Shown here: positions 46,073-55,631 of the stretch, in pieces
Layout: each line of letters begins with the position of its first letter
Position numbering within the stretch: position 1 is the stretch's first letter
Assembly: GCF_002926065.1 (NCBI RefSeq)
Contig: NZ_PREZ01000001.1
Coordinates: 1 to 64,000, forward strand
DNA from: Jeotgalibacillus proteolyticus
GTDB lineage: Bacteria; Bacillota; Bacilli; Bacillales; Jeotgalibacillaceae
DNA: 64,000 nucleotides
Reading direction: 5' to 3'
Made by a program: the position numbers and the translations under genes
The notes under the pieces: model-generated
Seen by the model: the letters and a program-made list of their open reading frames with translations, nothing else
Told to the model about the DNA's origin: nothing
The model's database searches: none

Positions 46073-47896
46073 CTATTCTTCTACATAGCTTTTCTCAAGC
46101 TCATTTACAAGCTCTCCCACAAAGGCTACTGCTTTTTTTATCGGATCAGCAGTAGACATATCAACTCCTGCATGCTGTAAAAGCTCAAGAGGAGATTTTG
46201 TTCCACCTGCTTTTAATACTTCAAGCCAGCGGTCAACAGCCGGCTGGCCTTCTTCTTCAATCAGCTTGGAGACGGCTGTTGAAGCAGTAAGACCTGCACT
46301 GTAGGTGTACGGGTAGAGCTCCATATAATAATGCGGCTGCCTCATCCAGGTTAATGCAGCATTATCATCGATTTCTACAGCATCACCCCAGAAAGAACAT
46401 AAAATATCCTGCTTATAGGAACGCAATAAAGTAGCATTCAGCGCTTTCCCTTCGTCAGCTGCCTGATACACTCTCCGCTGAAGCTCGCCCTCAAGCAAAT
46501 GAGTAACAAAATTATGATAATACGTGCCAAGGAACTGCAAAATAACCCAGCGCTTCATCCGTTTATCCTCTGTCGTTCTTAATAGATAGCGTCCAAGCAA
46601 AAGTTCATTCATTGTAGAAGGCGCTTCGATGAAATATCTTGACGGGCGTGTATTTAAGTAGCTTTGATTTTTTCCTGCGAGATAAAAATGACCTGCATGG
46701 CCAAGCTCATGCGTTAATACAAAAGCTCCGCGCATCGTATCAGTCCATGTCATAAGGATGTATGGATGCACACCATAAGGGCTTGAGCAGAAGGCACCTG
46801 TTGATTTTCCAATATTATCAGCCAGGTCAACCCAGTTATCCTTTAATCCTTTTTGCATGATATCAAGATATTCAGGTCCCATTACCTGAAGCGAGTCTAA
46901 AATTACTTTTCCGGCATTTTCAAACGTCGTTGAAGGATTAAAATCCGGATCAAGAGGAGCTTTTAAATCGGCAAAGGTCATTTTATCAAGTCCAAGCACT
47001 TTCTTGCGCAGGCGGGCAAGCTTTCTCATATGAGGCGCCAGCTCATCTTGAATGACATCCAATTGATTATGGTACATTTCTTTTGTTACCTGCTGGGAGT
47101 GAAGAAGCATATCCGTAACACTATCAAACCCTCTGAGCTTCGAAAGTGTTACTTGTTTGGTTACTTCCGTTTCATAGACGGCCGCAAAGGTGTTTTCATA
47201 TTTGTTAAGAGTAGCCGAAAAAGATTCATAGGCTTTTCTTCTTGTTTCTGTATCCTTTGAAAACTCGTAGCGGTCCTCAAACAGCGCAAAAGAGTTTGGC
47301 AGAGCCTCCCCACTTTCCAGCAGAATATCCTCAAATGTCATATCAGATGTTTTACTGCGCTGATAAATGGCATAAGGACTATTTAACACCTGGCCGAGTG
47401 CTGCTAGTGCCTTTTCTGTTTCCGGGGACAGTTGATATGGCTTCTGGGCAAGAAGCTCTTCAAGCATGGAGCGGAATCTCTTTATTCCATCATCCTCAAG
47501 CAATTCTGTTAATGCTTGATTAGATAACAAAGACAACTCTGATTGAATAAATGAAAGTCGGCTGCTTATTTTTGCACTTACCGCTCCAACACGTGATGCA
47601 TTAATCTGATTATCCTTATCCGTACCATCCACTGAATACTTTAATGTTGAATATGTAGAAACCCGGATGAACTTTATGATTAATTCTTCGTATTCGGTTA
47701 GACAGGAGATAATTTGTTCTTTTCCTTGATTCAGCGTGCCCTCGTAGGCAGCAAGCTTTTCAGAAGCAGGTATTAACTCATTTAAATCAGCCTCCCACGC
47801 TTCTTCAGTTGAAAATAGATCTGTTAAATCCCATTTCAGCTCTGCTGCGACCTCATTTCTTGCAGGGCGCTTAGAGGATGTGCCTGCTGTACTCAA
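46073..47896 (-). CDS. pepF: oligoendopeptidase F, copy 1
   Basis: M3-family zinc metallopeptidase that cleaves oligopeptides in the cytosol. The HELGH zinc motif is at 396-400, with the PSTMNELLL glutamate region following. 607 aa from TTG 47896, with AGGAAGGA 8 bases upstream; a TTG at 47905 touches that site. It closely resembles the neighbouring copy 2 and is downstream of it on the same strand, separated by about 120 A+T-rich bases. Confidence 0.92.
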   Translation of the reverse strand: MSTAGTSSKRPARNEVAAELKWDLTDLFSTEEAWEADLNELIPASEKLAAYEGTLNQGKEQIISCLTEYEELIIKFIRVSTYSTLKYSVDGTDKDNQINASRVGAVSAKISSRLSFIQSELSLLSNQALTELLEDDGIKRFRSMLEELLAQKPYQLSPETEKALAALGQVLNSPYAIYQRSKTSDMTFEDILLESGEALPNSFALFEDRYEFSKDTETRRKAYESFSATLNKYENTFAAVYETEVTKQVTLSKLRGFDSVTDMLLHSQQVTKEMYHNQLDVIQDELAPHMRKLARLRKKVLGLDKMTFADLKAPLDPDFNPSTTFENAGKVILDSLQVMGPEYLDIMQKGLKDNWVDLADNIGKSTGAFCSSPYGVHPYILMTWTDTMRGAFVLTHELGHAGHFYLAGKNQSYLNTRPSRYFIEAPSTMNELLLGRYLLRTTEDKRMKRWVILQFLGTYYHNFVTHLLEGELQRRVYQAADEGKALNATLLRSYKQDILCSFWGDAVEIDDNAALTWMRQPHYYMELYPYTYSAGLTASTAVSKLIEEEGQPAVDRWLEVLKAGGTKSPLELLQHAGVDMSTADPIKKAVAFVGELVNELEKSYVEE

Positions 47897-48018
47897 TACA
47901 ATCAATCCTTCCTGAATTTATTTAGGTACACTAAATAGTATACAGAATTATAAAACAATTGCCTATTGTAAAATAAGAGAAAGAAGCTCATAAAACGTAT
48001 GAACCCTGGTAATCCAAT

Positions 48019-49842
48019 CTACTTCGAAAAGCTTCTTTCGAGCTCATCAATAAGATGACCGACAAAGTGCACTGCTTTTTTTAGCGTTTCAGCGGATGTC
48101 ATGTCAACACCCGCTTCCTTTAACAGTTCGAGAGGAGGTTTCGTTCCGCCAGCTTTCAAAACATGAAGAAATTGCTCTACAGCCTGTTCTCCTTCTTCTT
48201 CGATCAAACGCGCTACTTCAGTTGATGCAGCTAATCCGGCACTGTAGGTGTAAGGGTAGAGGCCCATATAATAGTGAGGCTGCCTCATCCAGGTCATTGC
48301 TGCATCATTATCGATTTCAACCGCATCACCCCAAAACGATGTTAATACCGCCTTCATCTCACCGTTAAGCAGGGAAGCATTAATAGCTTTTCCTTCATCA
48401 GCAAGACTGTAAATTCTTCGCTGCATTTCACCTTCAAGTAAATGGGTGACAAAATTATGATAATACGTGCCAATCATCTGGAGGAGAACCTGCTTTTTAA
48501 TTTGATCATTCTTACTACTCTTGAGTATTTGCTTACTTACTAGCAACTCATTTAAAGTAGACGGAAATTCAATAAAATAAAGTGAACAATCGCTGTTCAT
48601 AAAGCTTTGATTTTGGGAAGCTAGATAAAAATGCCCTGCATGACCTAATTCATGAGCAAGCGTAAAGATATTTCTAGTCGTCCCGGCCCAAGTCATTAAT
48701 AGGAAAGGATGTACGCCATAGGGGCTTGCACAAAAGGCGCCTGTAGATTTACCGATATTATCTCCAAGGTCAATCCACTTTTGAGTTAGAGCATCATTTA
48801 TAATGCTGCTGTATTCGGGACCGAGTATACTTAGACCTTCCTTTACAACTGATGCAGCCTCTTCAAATGTAACAGGTGGGAGGCTGGAAGAGTGGAGGGG
48901 AGCCTTTAAGTCCACAAAAGTCATTTTATCCAGACCAAGTACCTTTTTCCGCAAACGAGCCAGCTTTCTCATATGAGGTGCCAACTCATTTTGTATGACA
49001 TCAAGCTGCCGATAATACGCAGCAGAACTTATTTGCTGATTATGTAAAAGCATTTCAGTGGTTGAATTGAATCCACGTAATTTAGCTAACGCCACCTGTT
49101 TTTGAATTTCCGCTTCATAGACTGCGCTTAATGTGTGACTGTATTTGGTGAGTGTCTTAGAGAAGGACGCGTACGCTTTTCTTCTGATTTCTATATTAGC
49201 AGAGAATTCATAGCGAGATTCAAATAAAGAAAAGGAATTAGGAAGTGTAACGCCATTGTCTAATTTAATCTCATCAAATTTCATATCAGACATTTTACTG
49301 CGTTGATAAATCGAATAAGGGCTTTCAAGCACCTGCCCAAGATCTGCAAGTACCTTTTCAGTTTCCTGAGGCAGTAGGTAGGGCTTAAATGAAAGAACCT
49401 CCCTAAATAAAGAGGTGAATTCTCTCATGGTGTGATCGTTACTCAGCTCGTCTAATTCCTCATCTGAAAGCAATGATAACTCTGATTTAATAAAAGAAAG
49501 CTTTCCTTTTACCTTTGCATTAATGGTTGCGGCGCGGGAAAAATCCGCTTGATATTGCGCGTTGGTTCCATCGGTTGAATACATCAGCCGTGCATGTAGA
49601 AAAACATGGTTTAACTTGATCAAAACAGCTTCATATTCCTTAAGGCATGAGTAGATCCGCTCTTTTCCGTGTTGCAGCGTACCTTTAAAACGGGTAAGCC
49701 TGTCAGCTTCTGTTCCCAGTTCATCCGCTGCCTTGCTCCAATGTTCAGTGGTCGGAAAAAGAGGAGAGAGGTCCCAGGCATTCTCTTTTGGGATTTCATT
49801 TCTGGTTAATCGTTTTGAAGGTAAAGACTCAGGTCCTGACAA
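48019..49842 (-). CDS. oligoendopeptidase F, copy 2 (tandem paralogue)
   Basis: 607 aa, alignable to copy 1 along its whole length with shared segments such as the HELGHAGHFYLA zinc region (H397) and the DPLKAPL-like and GDNIGKSTGAFC stretches. It starts with TTG 49842 after AAAGGATG. The two genes look like an old tandem duplication, with moderate divergence suggesting different substrates. Both keep catalytic residues. Confidence 0.9.
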   Translation of the reverse strand: MSGPESLPSKRLTRNEIPKENAWDLSPLFPTTEHWSKAADELGTEADRLTRFKGTLQHGKERIYSCLKEYEAVLIKLNHVFLHARLMYSTDGTNAQYQADFSRAATINAKVKGKLSFIKSELSLLSDEELDELSNDHTMREFTSLFREVLSFKPYLLPQETEKVLADLGQVLESPYSIYQRSKMSDMKFDEIKLDNGVTLPNSFSLFESRYEFSANIEIRRKAYASFSKTLTKYSHTLSAVYEAEIQKQVALAKLRGFNSTTEMLLHNQQISSAAYYRQLDVIQNELAPHMRKLARLRKKVLGLDKMTFVDLKAPLHSSSLPPVTFEEAASVVKEGLSILGPEYSSIINDALTQKWIDLGDNIGKSTGAFCASPYGVHPFLLMTWAGTTRNIFTLAHELGHAGHFYLASQNQSFMNSDCSLYFIEFPSTLNELLVSKQILKSSKNDQIKKQVLLQMIGTYYHNFVTHLLEGEMQRRIYSLADEGKAINASLLNGEMKAVLTSFWGDAVEIDNDAAMTWMRQPHYYMGLYPYTYSAGLAASTEVARLIEEEGEQAVEQFLHVLKAGGTKPPLELLKEAGVDMTSAETLKKAVHFVGHLIDELERSFSK

Positions 49843-50016
49843 AATATCATCCTTTCAGCAAAATGTAATAACCTTCAGTATACAGAATTTTCAGGAGAAG
49901 GGGAAAGTGCCAAAATCAGCTGTAGAGAACGTATGATCGTTTTTAGTGACGAAGGGGGTAAAAACGTGGTAAAATAAAGAAAAGAATCATAGTTTTGGAG
50001 ATGGAGGACGGTACAT

Positions 50017-50397
50017 ATGAGCAGTAAAAATAATCCGAAAAAATTTGCTTTAAATATGAGCGCTTCTCAATTTACAAAGTTTTATATTCTTCATTTATTA
50101 TCTATCCGGCATTCCGGCATGATCAGTGAACATTTTAAGAGTGAGTTCAGGAAAATAGGGGGGAATTGGGAGCCTGCCCCAAGCACCCTGCTTGATGCGC
50201 TTCATGATATGACTGATGAGGGGCTGCTTCATCGAACCGATGATTATAAATCCCATGAGAAAAAACGGCAAAAGGTTTACTGGTACCGCCTGACAGATCA
50301 GGGGAAGGATGAATTCGGTCTGATGAAAAAGCAATTCCTGCCTTTATTTGAAGAGCAGAAAAAAATTATTGAAACAATAATAAAAACGGTATATTAA
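50017..50397 (+). CDS. PadR/Rtp-like winged-helix protein
   Basis: 126 aa. A winged-helix region with FTKFYILHLLS, STLLDALHDMTDEGLL and a KVYWYRLTDQG wing, followed by a long C-terminal helix, as in dimeric PadR regulators and the replication terminator protein Rtp. It has no adjacent transporter target. I favour a PadR-type regulator, but an Rtp-like role is not excluded by layout. Confidence 0.65.
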   Translation: MSSKNNPKKFALNMSASQFTKFYILHLLSIRHSGMISEHFKSEFRKIGGNWEPAPSTLLDALHDMTDEGLLHRTDDYKSHEKKRQKVYWYRLTDQGKDEFGLMKKQFLPLFEEQKKIIETIIKTVY

Positions 50398-50431
50398 AAG
50401 GGAAAACGACATGCGTTTTCCCCTTTTTTTA
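50396..50431 (+). terminator. terminator after PadR-like gene
   Basis: AAAAGGGAAAACG and CGTTTTCCCCTTTTTTT pair around ACATG right at the stop codon. Confidence 0.85.
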
Positions 50432-51613
50432 TTGATTTGCAGGTGTTTTAAATAATTCCAGTTTTTGAATTCTTTCCGCTGCTTTAAGCAGTAATTCCGC
50501 GTCTTGAACAAGTGCAATTCTCACATAGCCTTCACCACTCGGACCAAATGCGTGACCAGGGGTTAGGACTACATGTGCTTCATCCATTAAAAGCTGACAA
50601 AAATTCATTGACGTCATATCTTCCGGTACAGGAGCCCAGACGAACATTCCCCCTTCAGGAGCAGGGATATCCCATCCAAAGCTTTTTGCCCCCTGTATAA
50701 ACAGATCTCTCCGGTTTTGATAGACAGCTCTTGCTTCTTCGCCGTACCAGTCGCCTTCAGATAGGGCTTTTGCTGCAGCAATCTGAATCGGTTTAAATAC
50801 ACCGTAATCAAGATTTGATTTCATCTGATGGACAGATTGGATCACCTGGGCATTTCCTGCAAGGTACCCGACACGGCAGCCTGCCATATTAAAGCTTTTT
50901 GATAATGAATTTGTTTCAACTCCAACATCTATTGCGCCGGGTACTGAAAGAAAGCTTATCGGGCGCTTTCCGTCATAGTAGAGCTCGCCATAGGCAAAAT
51001 CATGAACAATCAAGATATGATGCTTTTTGGCGAATCGGATGGCTTCCTCATAAAACTCAAGCGTCGCCTGGACAGGAACGGGATTGCCGGGAAAATTTAA
51101 GATCATAATCGAGGCTTTATTCGCTGCTTCATCGGGTATTTTAGATAAATCAGGCAAGAATCCATTTTCCCTTTTTAACGGCATATAATAAGGTACAGCT
51201 TCAGCCATTGAAATTCCGGTTTCATATGCCGTGTAGCCTGGATCAGGTACGAGTATATAATCACCGGGATTTGAAAATACCATCGGCAAATGAACCAATG
51301 CATCCTGTGAGCCCATTGAAAGCATGACCTGGCTTACAGGGTCAATTTCAAGATCATGCTGTTTTTTATAATATACAGCAACCGCCTCGTCAAATTCCTT
51401 AATGCCGGTTAATGTGTAGCCGTAATGATCCTCCTGCTTGGATAACGAAGAAATCGAATCTCTTATAAAAGCTGGAGGAGCAAGATCAGGGCTGCCTATG
51501 CTCAGGTCAATCATTTCGGCGCCTTCACTTATCTTTAGCTGTTTATAGGCAGAAAGCTCACTGAAAATCAGCGTTTTAAAGCCTGCCATACGTCTTGCGT
51601 GTGTAAACTCCAT
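50429..51613 (-). CDS. class I/II aminotransferase, DapL/AspC-like
   Basis: A fold-type I PLP enzyme of 394 aa with the SLSKSFNMAGxRxGY PLP-lysine region, a PDPGYTAYE segment, NFPGNP motif and a C-terminal GxGYxRIAL arginine. It resembles LL-diaminopimelate and aspartate-type aminotransferases. The exact substrate is uncertain. ATG 51613 has TGAGGAATG upstream; the codon at 51628 abuts the site. Confidence 0.82.
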   Translation of the reverse strand: MEFTHARRMAGFKTLIFSELSAYKQLKISEGAEMIDLSIGSPDLAPPAFIRDSISSLSKQEDHYGYTLTGIKEFDEAVAVYYKKQHDLEIDPVSQVMLSMGSQDALVHLPMVFSNPGDYILVPDPGYTAYETGISMAEAVPYYMPLKRENGFLPDLSKIPDEAANKASIMILNFPGNPVPVQATLEFYEEAIRFAKKHHILIVHDFAYGELYYDGKRPISFLSVPGAIDVGVETNSLSKSFNMAGCRVGYLAGNAQVIQSVHQMKSNLDYGVFKPIQIAAAKALSEGDWYGEEARAVYQNRRDLFIQGAKSFGWDIPAPEGGMFVWAPVPEDMTSMNFCQLLMDEAHVVLTPGHAFGPSGEGYVRIALVQDAELLLKAAERIQKLELFKTPANQ

Positions 51614-51751
51614 CCATGCATTCCTCATTCCTATGTAAAGTACTTTTTTGGTGAATCTTCAATATTGTATCAAAAAGTGAGACAATAGAAAAATAATCCC
51701 GAAAAGGAGAGGTCGATTATCGAACATGTAAACGAATCAGCCCGTGAATCG

Positions 51752-52993
51752 ATGCATTTAGTTGTCTATGAAGGAGACTTTGCTCTTGTAACGGAAAAGC
51801 GCAATCTGTCTGATGCTCCAGCCGAGTGGCTTCTTTTAACCGGTTTCCCAAATCAAATGGATCCCTTAAGTCTTACTCTCACCGGACTTACAGCTTTAGA
51901 ATGGACGATTAAGCCTCCTGTCGGCGTAAATGAACGGGCAATTTTAAAAGAAATGGAAGGCGAGGTTATTTTATTTGGCCTAAAGGGCGAAAAGAAAGAA
52001 CGATACCGGCTGATTGCCTCTGATCCTGACCTCATCCTTGAGCATATGACGACAAACGAAATATACTTAAACCCTTCAGGAGAAATCGCGATCCTCTCTA
52101 TGCCTGAGTCAGTCAGCAATCAGCCTCAGTTTATTATACGGCTGAACCAAACAGACTGGCCAAAAACTGCCACGCTTACTTACATTGTAAACAAAATCCG
52201 CTGGAGTGCTCGGTATATAGCAATCCTTCAAGATCGTGAGCTCCATTTAAAAGGAACCATTGCGATAGAGAACCATTCCGGGACGACATTGGAAAATCTG
52301 TCTCTTCAGGTTATTGCAGGTGAAGTAAAACGCCTTCGGGGGAAACCAGAGCGGCCAAATGAGTCTTTTATGAAGATGGCAAGCAGTGAACAGCTTGGAG
52401 AAGAAGGCAGCGAAGAGGGAGCTGGTGAGCTGCATTTATATACCATTCCTTTTGACACCTCACTTCCCAATAAACATACTAAAATGATCCCTTATATTGA
52501 GCTGGATACACCTTATAGATTATATTATGTGGCAACGCCTCAGGCGGAACACCCGGAGACAGAAATCGAATGGAAACATCGTAGTGAGGTTCCACTCGCA
52601 AAAGGAGTTATTACCTTTTATTATCAATTGCCTGAACAATTGCTATTTGCAGGGCAAGACAGCTTTCCATATACACCAAAGGACAAACTGGTTCATTCTC
52701 ATCTAGGCAGAGCTAACGATATCGATTCTGTCTATGATCTTATAAAAAGCTATATGAGCGGGGAAGATATGTTTGAAGAGCATCGATATGTGCTGACGAA
52801 CAGAAAAGATCAGGATGCAGAAATTATCATCACGCAGCCTGTATATCACCAGGTGTGGGAGGTTGCAAAAACGTCAGATCCCGTCACAGATAAAACAGCA
52901 AATGAGCTTAAAATAAGTGTAGTACTCAAGCCGGGAGAAACAAAATCGGTTCTTTTCACTCTTAAATACCCCAATACTAATAAAAGAGTGTAA
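51752..52993 (+). CDS. DUF4139-like protein of unknown function
   Basis: 413 aa, beta-rich, with a central NKIRWSARYIA segment, ENHSGTTLENL and a C-terminal VVLKPGETKSV stretch typical of DUF4139-type proteins. No signal peptide is seen. The first ATG is at 51752, but the best ribosome-binding site (AAGGAGAGG at about 51704-51712) stands before an in-frame ATT at 51716, so translation may begin there, adding 12 residues. Confidence 0.65.
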   Translation: MHLVVYEGDFALVTEKRNLSDAPAEWLLLTGFPNQMDPLSLTLTGLTALEWTIKPPVGVNERAILKEMEGEVILFGLKGEKKERYRLIASDPDLILEHMTTNEIYLNPSGEIAILSMPESVSNQPQFIIRLNQTDWPKTATLTYIVNKIRWSARYIAILQDRELHLKGTIAIENHSGTTLENLSLQVIAGEVKRLRGKPERPNESFMKMASSEQLGEEGSEEGAGELHLYTIPFDTSLPNKHTKMIPYIELDTPYRLYYVATPQAEHPETEIEWKHRSEVPLAKGVITFYYQLPEQLLFAGQDSFPYTPKDKLVHSHLGRANDIDSVYDLIKSYMSGEDMFEEHRYVLTNRKDQDAEIIITQPVYHQVWEVAKTSDPVTDKTANELKISVVLKPGETKSVLFTLKYPNTNKRV

Positions 52994-53084
52994 ATCCCCT
53001 CAGTCATTTGTGCCATCAACCTATACAACAAGGCGTGTTCATGGTAGATTAAACAAACAATAGAGCAATACAGGAGGAAATGTT

Positions 53085-53963
53085 ATGAATGAAAGAGAAG
53101 AATCAATTACAGGAACGGTCCAAAGACTGACTGTGGATCGTGAAGCACCATTTGGCTATTATCTTAAACGCGGATCTGAGGAATTTCCGATCAATCAGTC
53201 TGAAGTGACAGATGATTTGCATATAGGAGAAACATATGAATTTTTCCTTTATGCTGACCGTAGAGGAAGAACGGTTGCATCAATGAATTTACCTGAGATT
53301 CGCAAAGGTACATACGGATGGGCAAAGGTGATAAAAGTAAATGATCGGGACGGAGCGGCGTTGGATATCGGGATTTCACGCGAAGTCACTGTTGTCGCGA
53401 TGGATCTGCCTGCTGCTAAACATGTATGGCCACAAACGGGCGATTATTTATATGTAACACTTCGAACAGACCGTGCCGGCAATATGTTTGCTAGGCTCGC
53501 TACTGAGGAAATGGTACAGGTTCTCTCAGCACGTGCTGAATCAGAGGATCTTCATAATAAAGAGCTTAAAGCCAGACCTTATCGTCTGCTCAGAGTCGGC
53601 ACATTTTTACTCACTGATGAAGGGTATATTTGTTTTGTCCATGAAAGTGAACGCTATGAAGAGCCGAGACTTGGCGAGGAAGTGACCGTACGGGTAATCG
53701 GAGTAAAAGACGATGGCACGTTAAATGGATCACTGATCCCGCGTAAACAGGATAAAATGCTTGATGATGCTGAGATCATTTTTGACTATTTAATTGAACA
53801 TGGCGGGGAAATGCCGTATGGCGATAAAAGTGATAAGGAAGATATCTACAATACATTTGGTATGAGCAAAGCAGCGTTTAAACGGGCCCTTGGAAGGCTT
53901 TATAAGGAAAAGAAAATTAAGCAGGCAGAAGGTAAAACCTTTCTTCTACAAGAAAACGTATGA
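53085..53963 (+). CDS. cvfB: CvfB/YitL-family S1 RNA-binding protein
   Basis: 292 aa with three S1-like OB domains (about residues 5-65, 70-135, 150-220) and a C-terminal winged-helix (MSKAAFKRALGRLYKEKKI). CvfB binds RNA and influences virulence and stress gene expression in staphylococci; YitL is the Bacillus counterpart. AGGAGGAAATG precedes the ATG. Confidence 0.88.
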   Translation: MNEREESITGTVQRLTVDREAPFGYYLKRGSEEFPINQSEVTDDLHIGETYEFFLYADRRGRTVASMNLPEIRKGTYGWAKVIKVNDRDGAALDIGISREVTVVAMDLPAAKHVWPQTGDYLYVTLRTDRAGNMFARLATEEMVQVLSARAESEDLHNKELKARPYRLLRVGTFLLTDEGYICFVHESERYEEPRLGEEVTVRVIGVKDDGTLNGSLIPRKQDKMLDDAEIIFDYLIEHGGEMPYGDKSDKEDIYNTFGMSKAAFKRALGRLYKEKKIKQAEGKTFLLQENV

Positions 53964-53999
53964 AAAAAAGAATAACCCTAACTAAAAGGAATGAAATTG

Positions 54000-54434
54000 A
54001 TGAATATCAATATTGAAGTAACGAAGGAACAGTATAAAAAGATCCTGCAGGCATTTTATCTAGGGGACTTAGTACTTCATTCAATGAAGGAAACGCCAGA
54101 AGAAACCGATGCTGAATTTACAGCAGCGGAACAGCTCTTATTTTCTTATGCAAAAGAAGCGGGATTAGACGATTATATTGAGTATGACGAAGAGTTCAAG
54201 GAATATTTTCCAACTCCGTTAATGGAGCAGGAATTTGATCAGGGAATAAGAACGTATGAACAGGAAATTCTACCCGACCAGATTGCAGCTCTTTTAGCAA
54301 GAAATCAGGTAGAAGAACTGATCAAGCAGAAGAAAGTGGTACAGGAGGAAGCGCTGCAGCTATTATTTGAATTAGAGGACGAGTTTTTGACCAGATTGGA
54401 ACAAAACGGATTACAGGGACTTTATTTAAAATAA
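54000..54434 (+). CDS. hypothetical acidic protein
   Basis: 144 aa, strongly acidic and helical, with no membrane segment or motif I can assign. ATG 54000 is chosen because AAAAGGA is 9 bases upstream; the ATG at 53991 abuts it. It lies 36 bases after cvfB and just before a small membrane protein, probably in one transcript. Confidence 0.65.
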   Translation: MNINIEVTKEQYKKILQAFYLGDLVLHSMKETPEETDAEFTAAEQLLFSYAKEAGLDDYIEYDEEFKEYFPTPLMEQEFDQGIRTYEQEILPDQIAALLARNQVEELIKQKKVVQEEALQLLFELEDEFLTRLEQNGLQGLYLK

Positions 54435-54448
54435 AAGGAGGCTTGCAA

Positions 54449-54649
54449 ATGAGATTTCAACCGGCAATGATTGCAGTGAATATCATTTTTGCAGCTTTAA
54501 CAGGATTCTGGACCGTTCAAAATATCATTCGAGGAGAAACAGCAATGGCTGCATTACTCGGATTCATATGTGTCATTAATGTTTTTATTGCGATCCGCCG
54601 GTATCAAATTGCCAAACTCCATGATGAGAGGCAGCAAAGCCTGAAGTGA
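54449..54649 (+). CDS. small two-helix membrane protein
   Basis: 66 aa with two hydrophobic segments (about 6-24 and 33-50) and a basic, hydrophilic tail. AAAGGAGG precedes the ATG. No family recognised. It is followed directly by a terminator. Confidence 0.6.
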   Translation: MRFQPAMIAVNIIFAALTGFWTVQNIIRGETAMAALLGFICVINVFIAIRRYQIAKLHDERQQSLK

Positions 54650-54678
54650 AATTACATAATGTAATTTCACTTTTTTTA
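54646..54678 (+). terminator. terminator after small membrane gene
   Basis: GTGAAATTAC and GTAATTTCAC are perfect inverted repeats around ATAAT, followed by TTTTTTT. Confidence 0.92.
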
Positions 54679-55152
54679 AAATTCTGTCTCATTATTTGAA
54701 GTTTACTTATGATATGAGATAAATAAAGACACTTTTATAGTTCGTCCTATAATATATATTATGTAAACTAAAAAGAAAAAATAATAGGAATATGATTATC
54801 AAAGCTTTTATCGTATATCCCCCACTTAAAACCTATCTGAATCTGTTTGCCAGCTAATTAAAGCTGCTCGATATTATCAATTTAGCGATTTTACTTTAAA
54901 CAAAATTTATAACGTCTATCTTATTTAGTAATGATCATTCATGCGCTATACAATTGCTGCAGCTGATTACGTGATATTCATAAAATCATTTAACATAATT
55001 TTATCCTATTAATTTTTTTATCAGTTTAAATCGATCAACATGTTTTATTTGTATTGAATTGCTATTGGCTGAATTCAGATCCCTGACTAATTTACAATTT
55101 ATAGCCAGGGATTTTTGCTATTGATTAATAGTAGCTTTTAACTAGCAATTCA
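54679..55152. other. A+T-rich intergenic region without evident gene
   Basis: About 470 bases of very A+T-rich sequence. I find no open frame with a ribosome-binding site. A CCCTGACTAA...TTATAGCCAGGG stretch at about 55080-55110 could form a weak hairpin. Confidence 0.4.
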
Positions 55153-55587
55153 TTATTTATAATTAAATAAGTAGATTGATCCGAGCATTAGTAATAATGC
55201 AACTGCTTTTCTGCCGTCCAACGGAAATACCTGCCCGCCGAATAATCCAAAATGGTCGATAATGACAGATATAAAAATCTGACCGGCAATTATGGAGAAA
55301 AATGCAGCAGTCACACCAATTTTAGGCACTGTCAGCACCATAATTAATACATATAAAGCGCCAAGCAGTCCGCCGATCAACTGGCTTTTTGGCACCTCAG
55401 AAATCGCCAGGAAATTGCCTTTGCCGAAAAAAAGAACAACAAAAAATAATGCAGCAGTACCAATTAAAAATGACATAAAAGAAGCCTCTACAACACCGAT
55501 CCTTTTCCCTAAACCACCGTTTACGACCGCCTGTATGCCAACTGCAATTCCGCCTGCTATGGCAAGCAATAAATAGATCCATTTCAT
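55153..55587 (-). CDS. YdcZ/DUF606-family DMT transporter
   Basis: 144 aa with five hydrophobic segments and the family's AGGIAVGIQAVVNGGLGKR start. Single-domain members often dimerise as inverted pairs. The substrate is unknown. Separated from the phosphoesterase gene by 44 bases, same strand. Confidence 0.78.
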   Translation of the reverse strand: MKWIYLLLAIAGGIAVGIQAVVNGGLGKRIGVVEASFMSFLIGTAALFFVVLFFGKGNFLAISEVPKSQLIGGLLGALYVLIMVLTVPKIGVTAAFFSIIAGQIFISVIIDHFGLFGGQVFPLDGRKAVALLLMLGSIYLFNYK

Positions 55588-55631
55588 AAACCGACTCCCC
55601 TTCTGCCTGCATCGACTGCTAATAAATGAGA

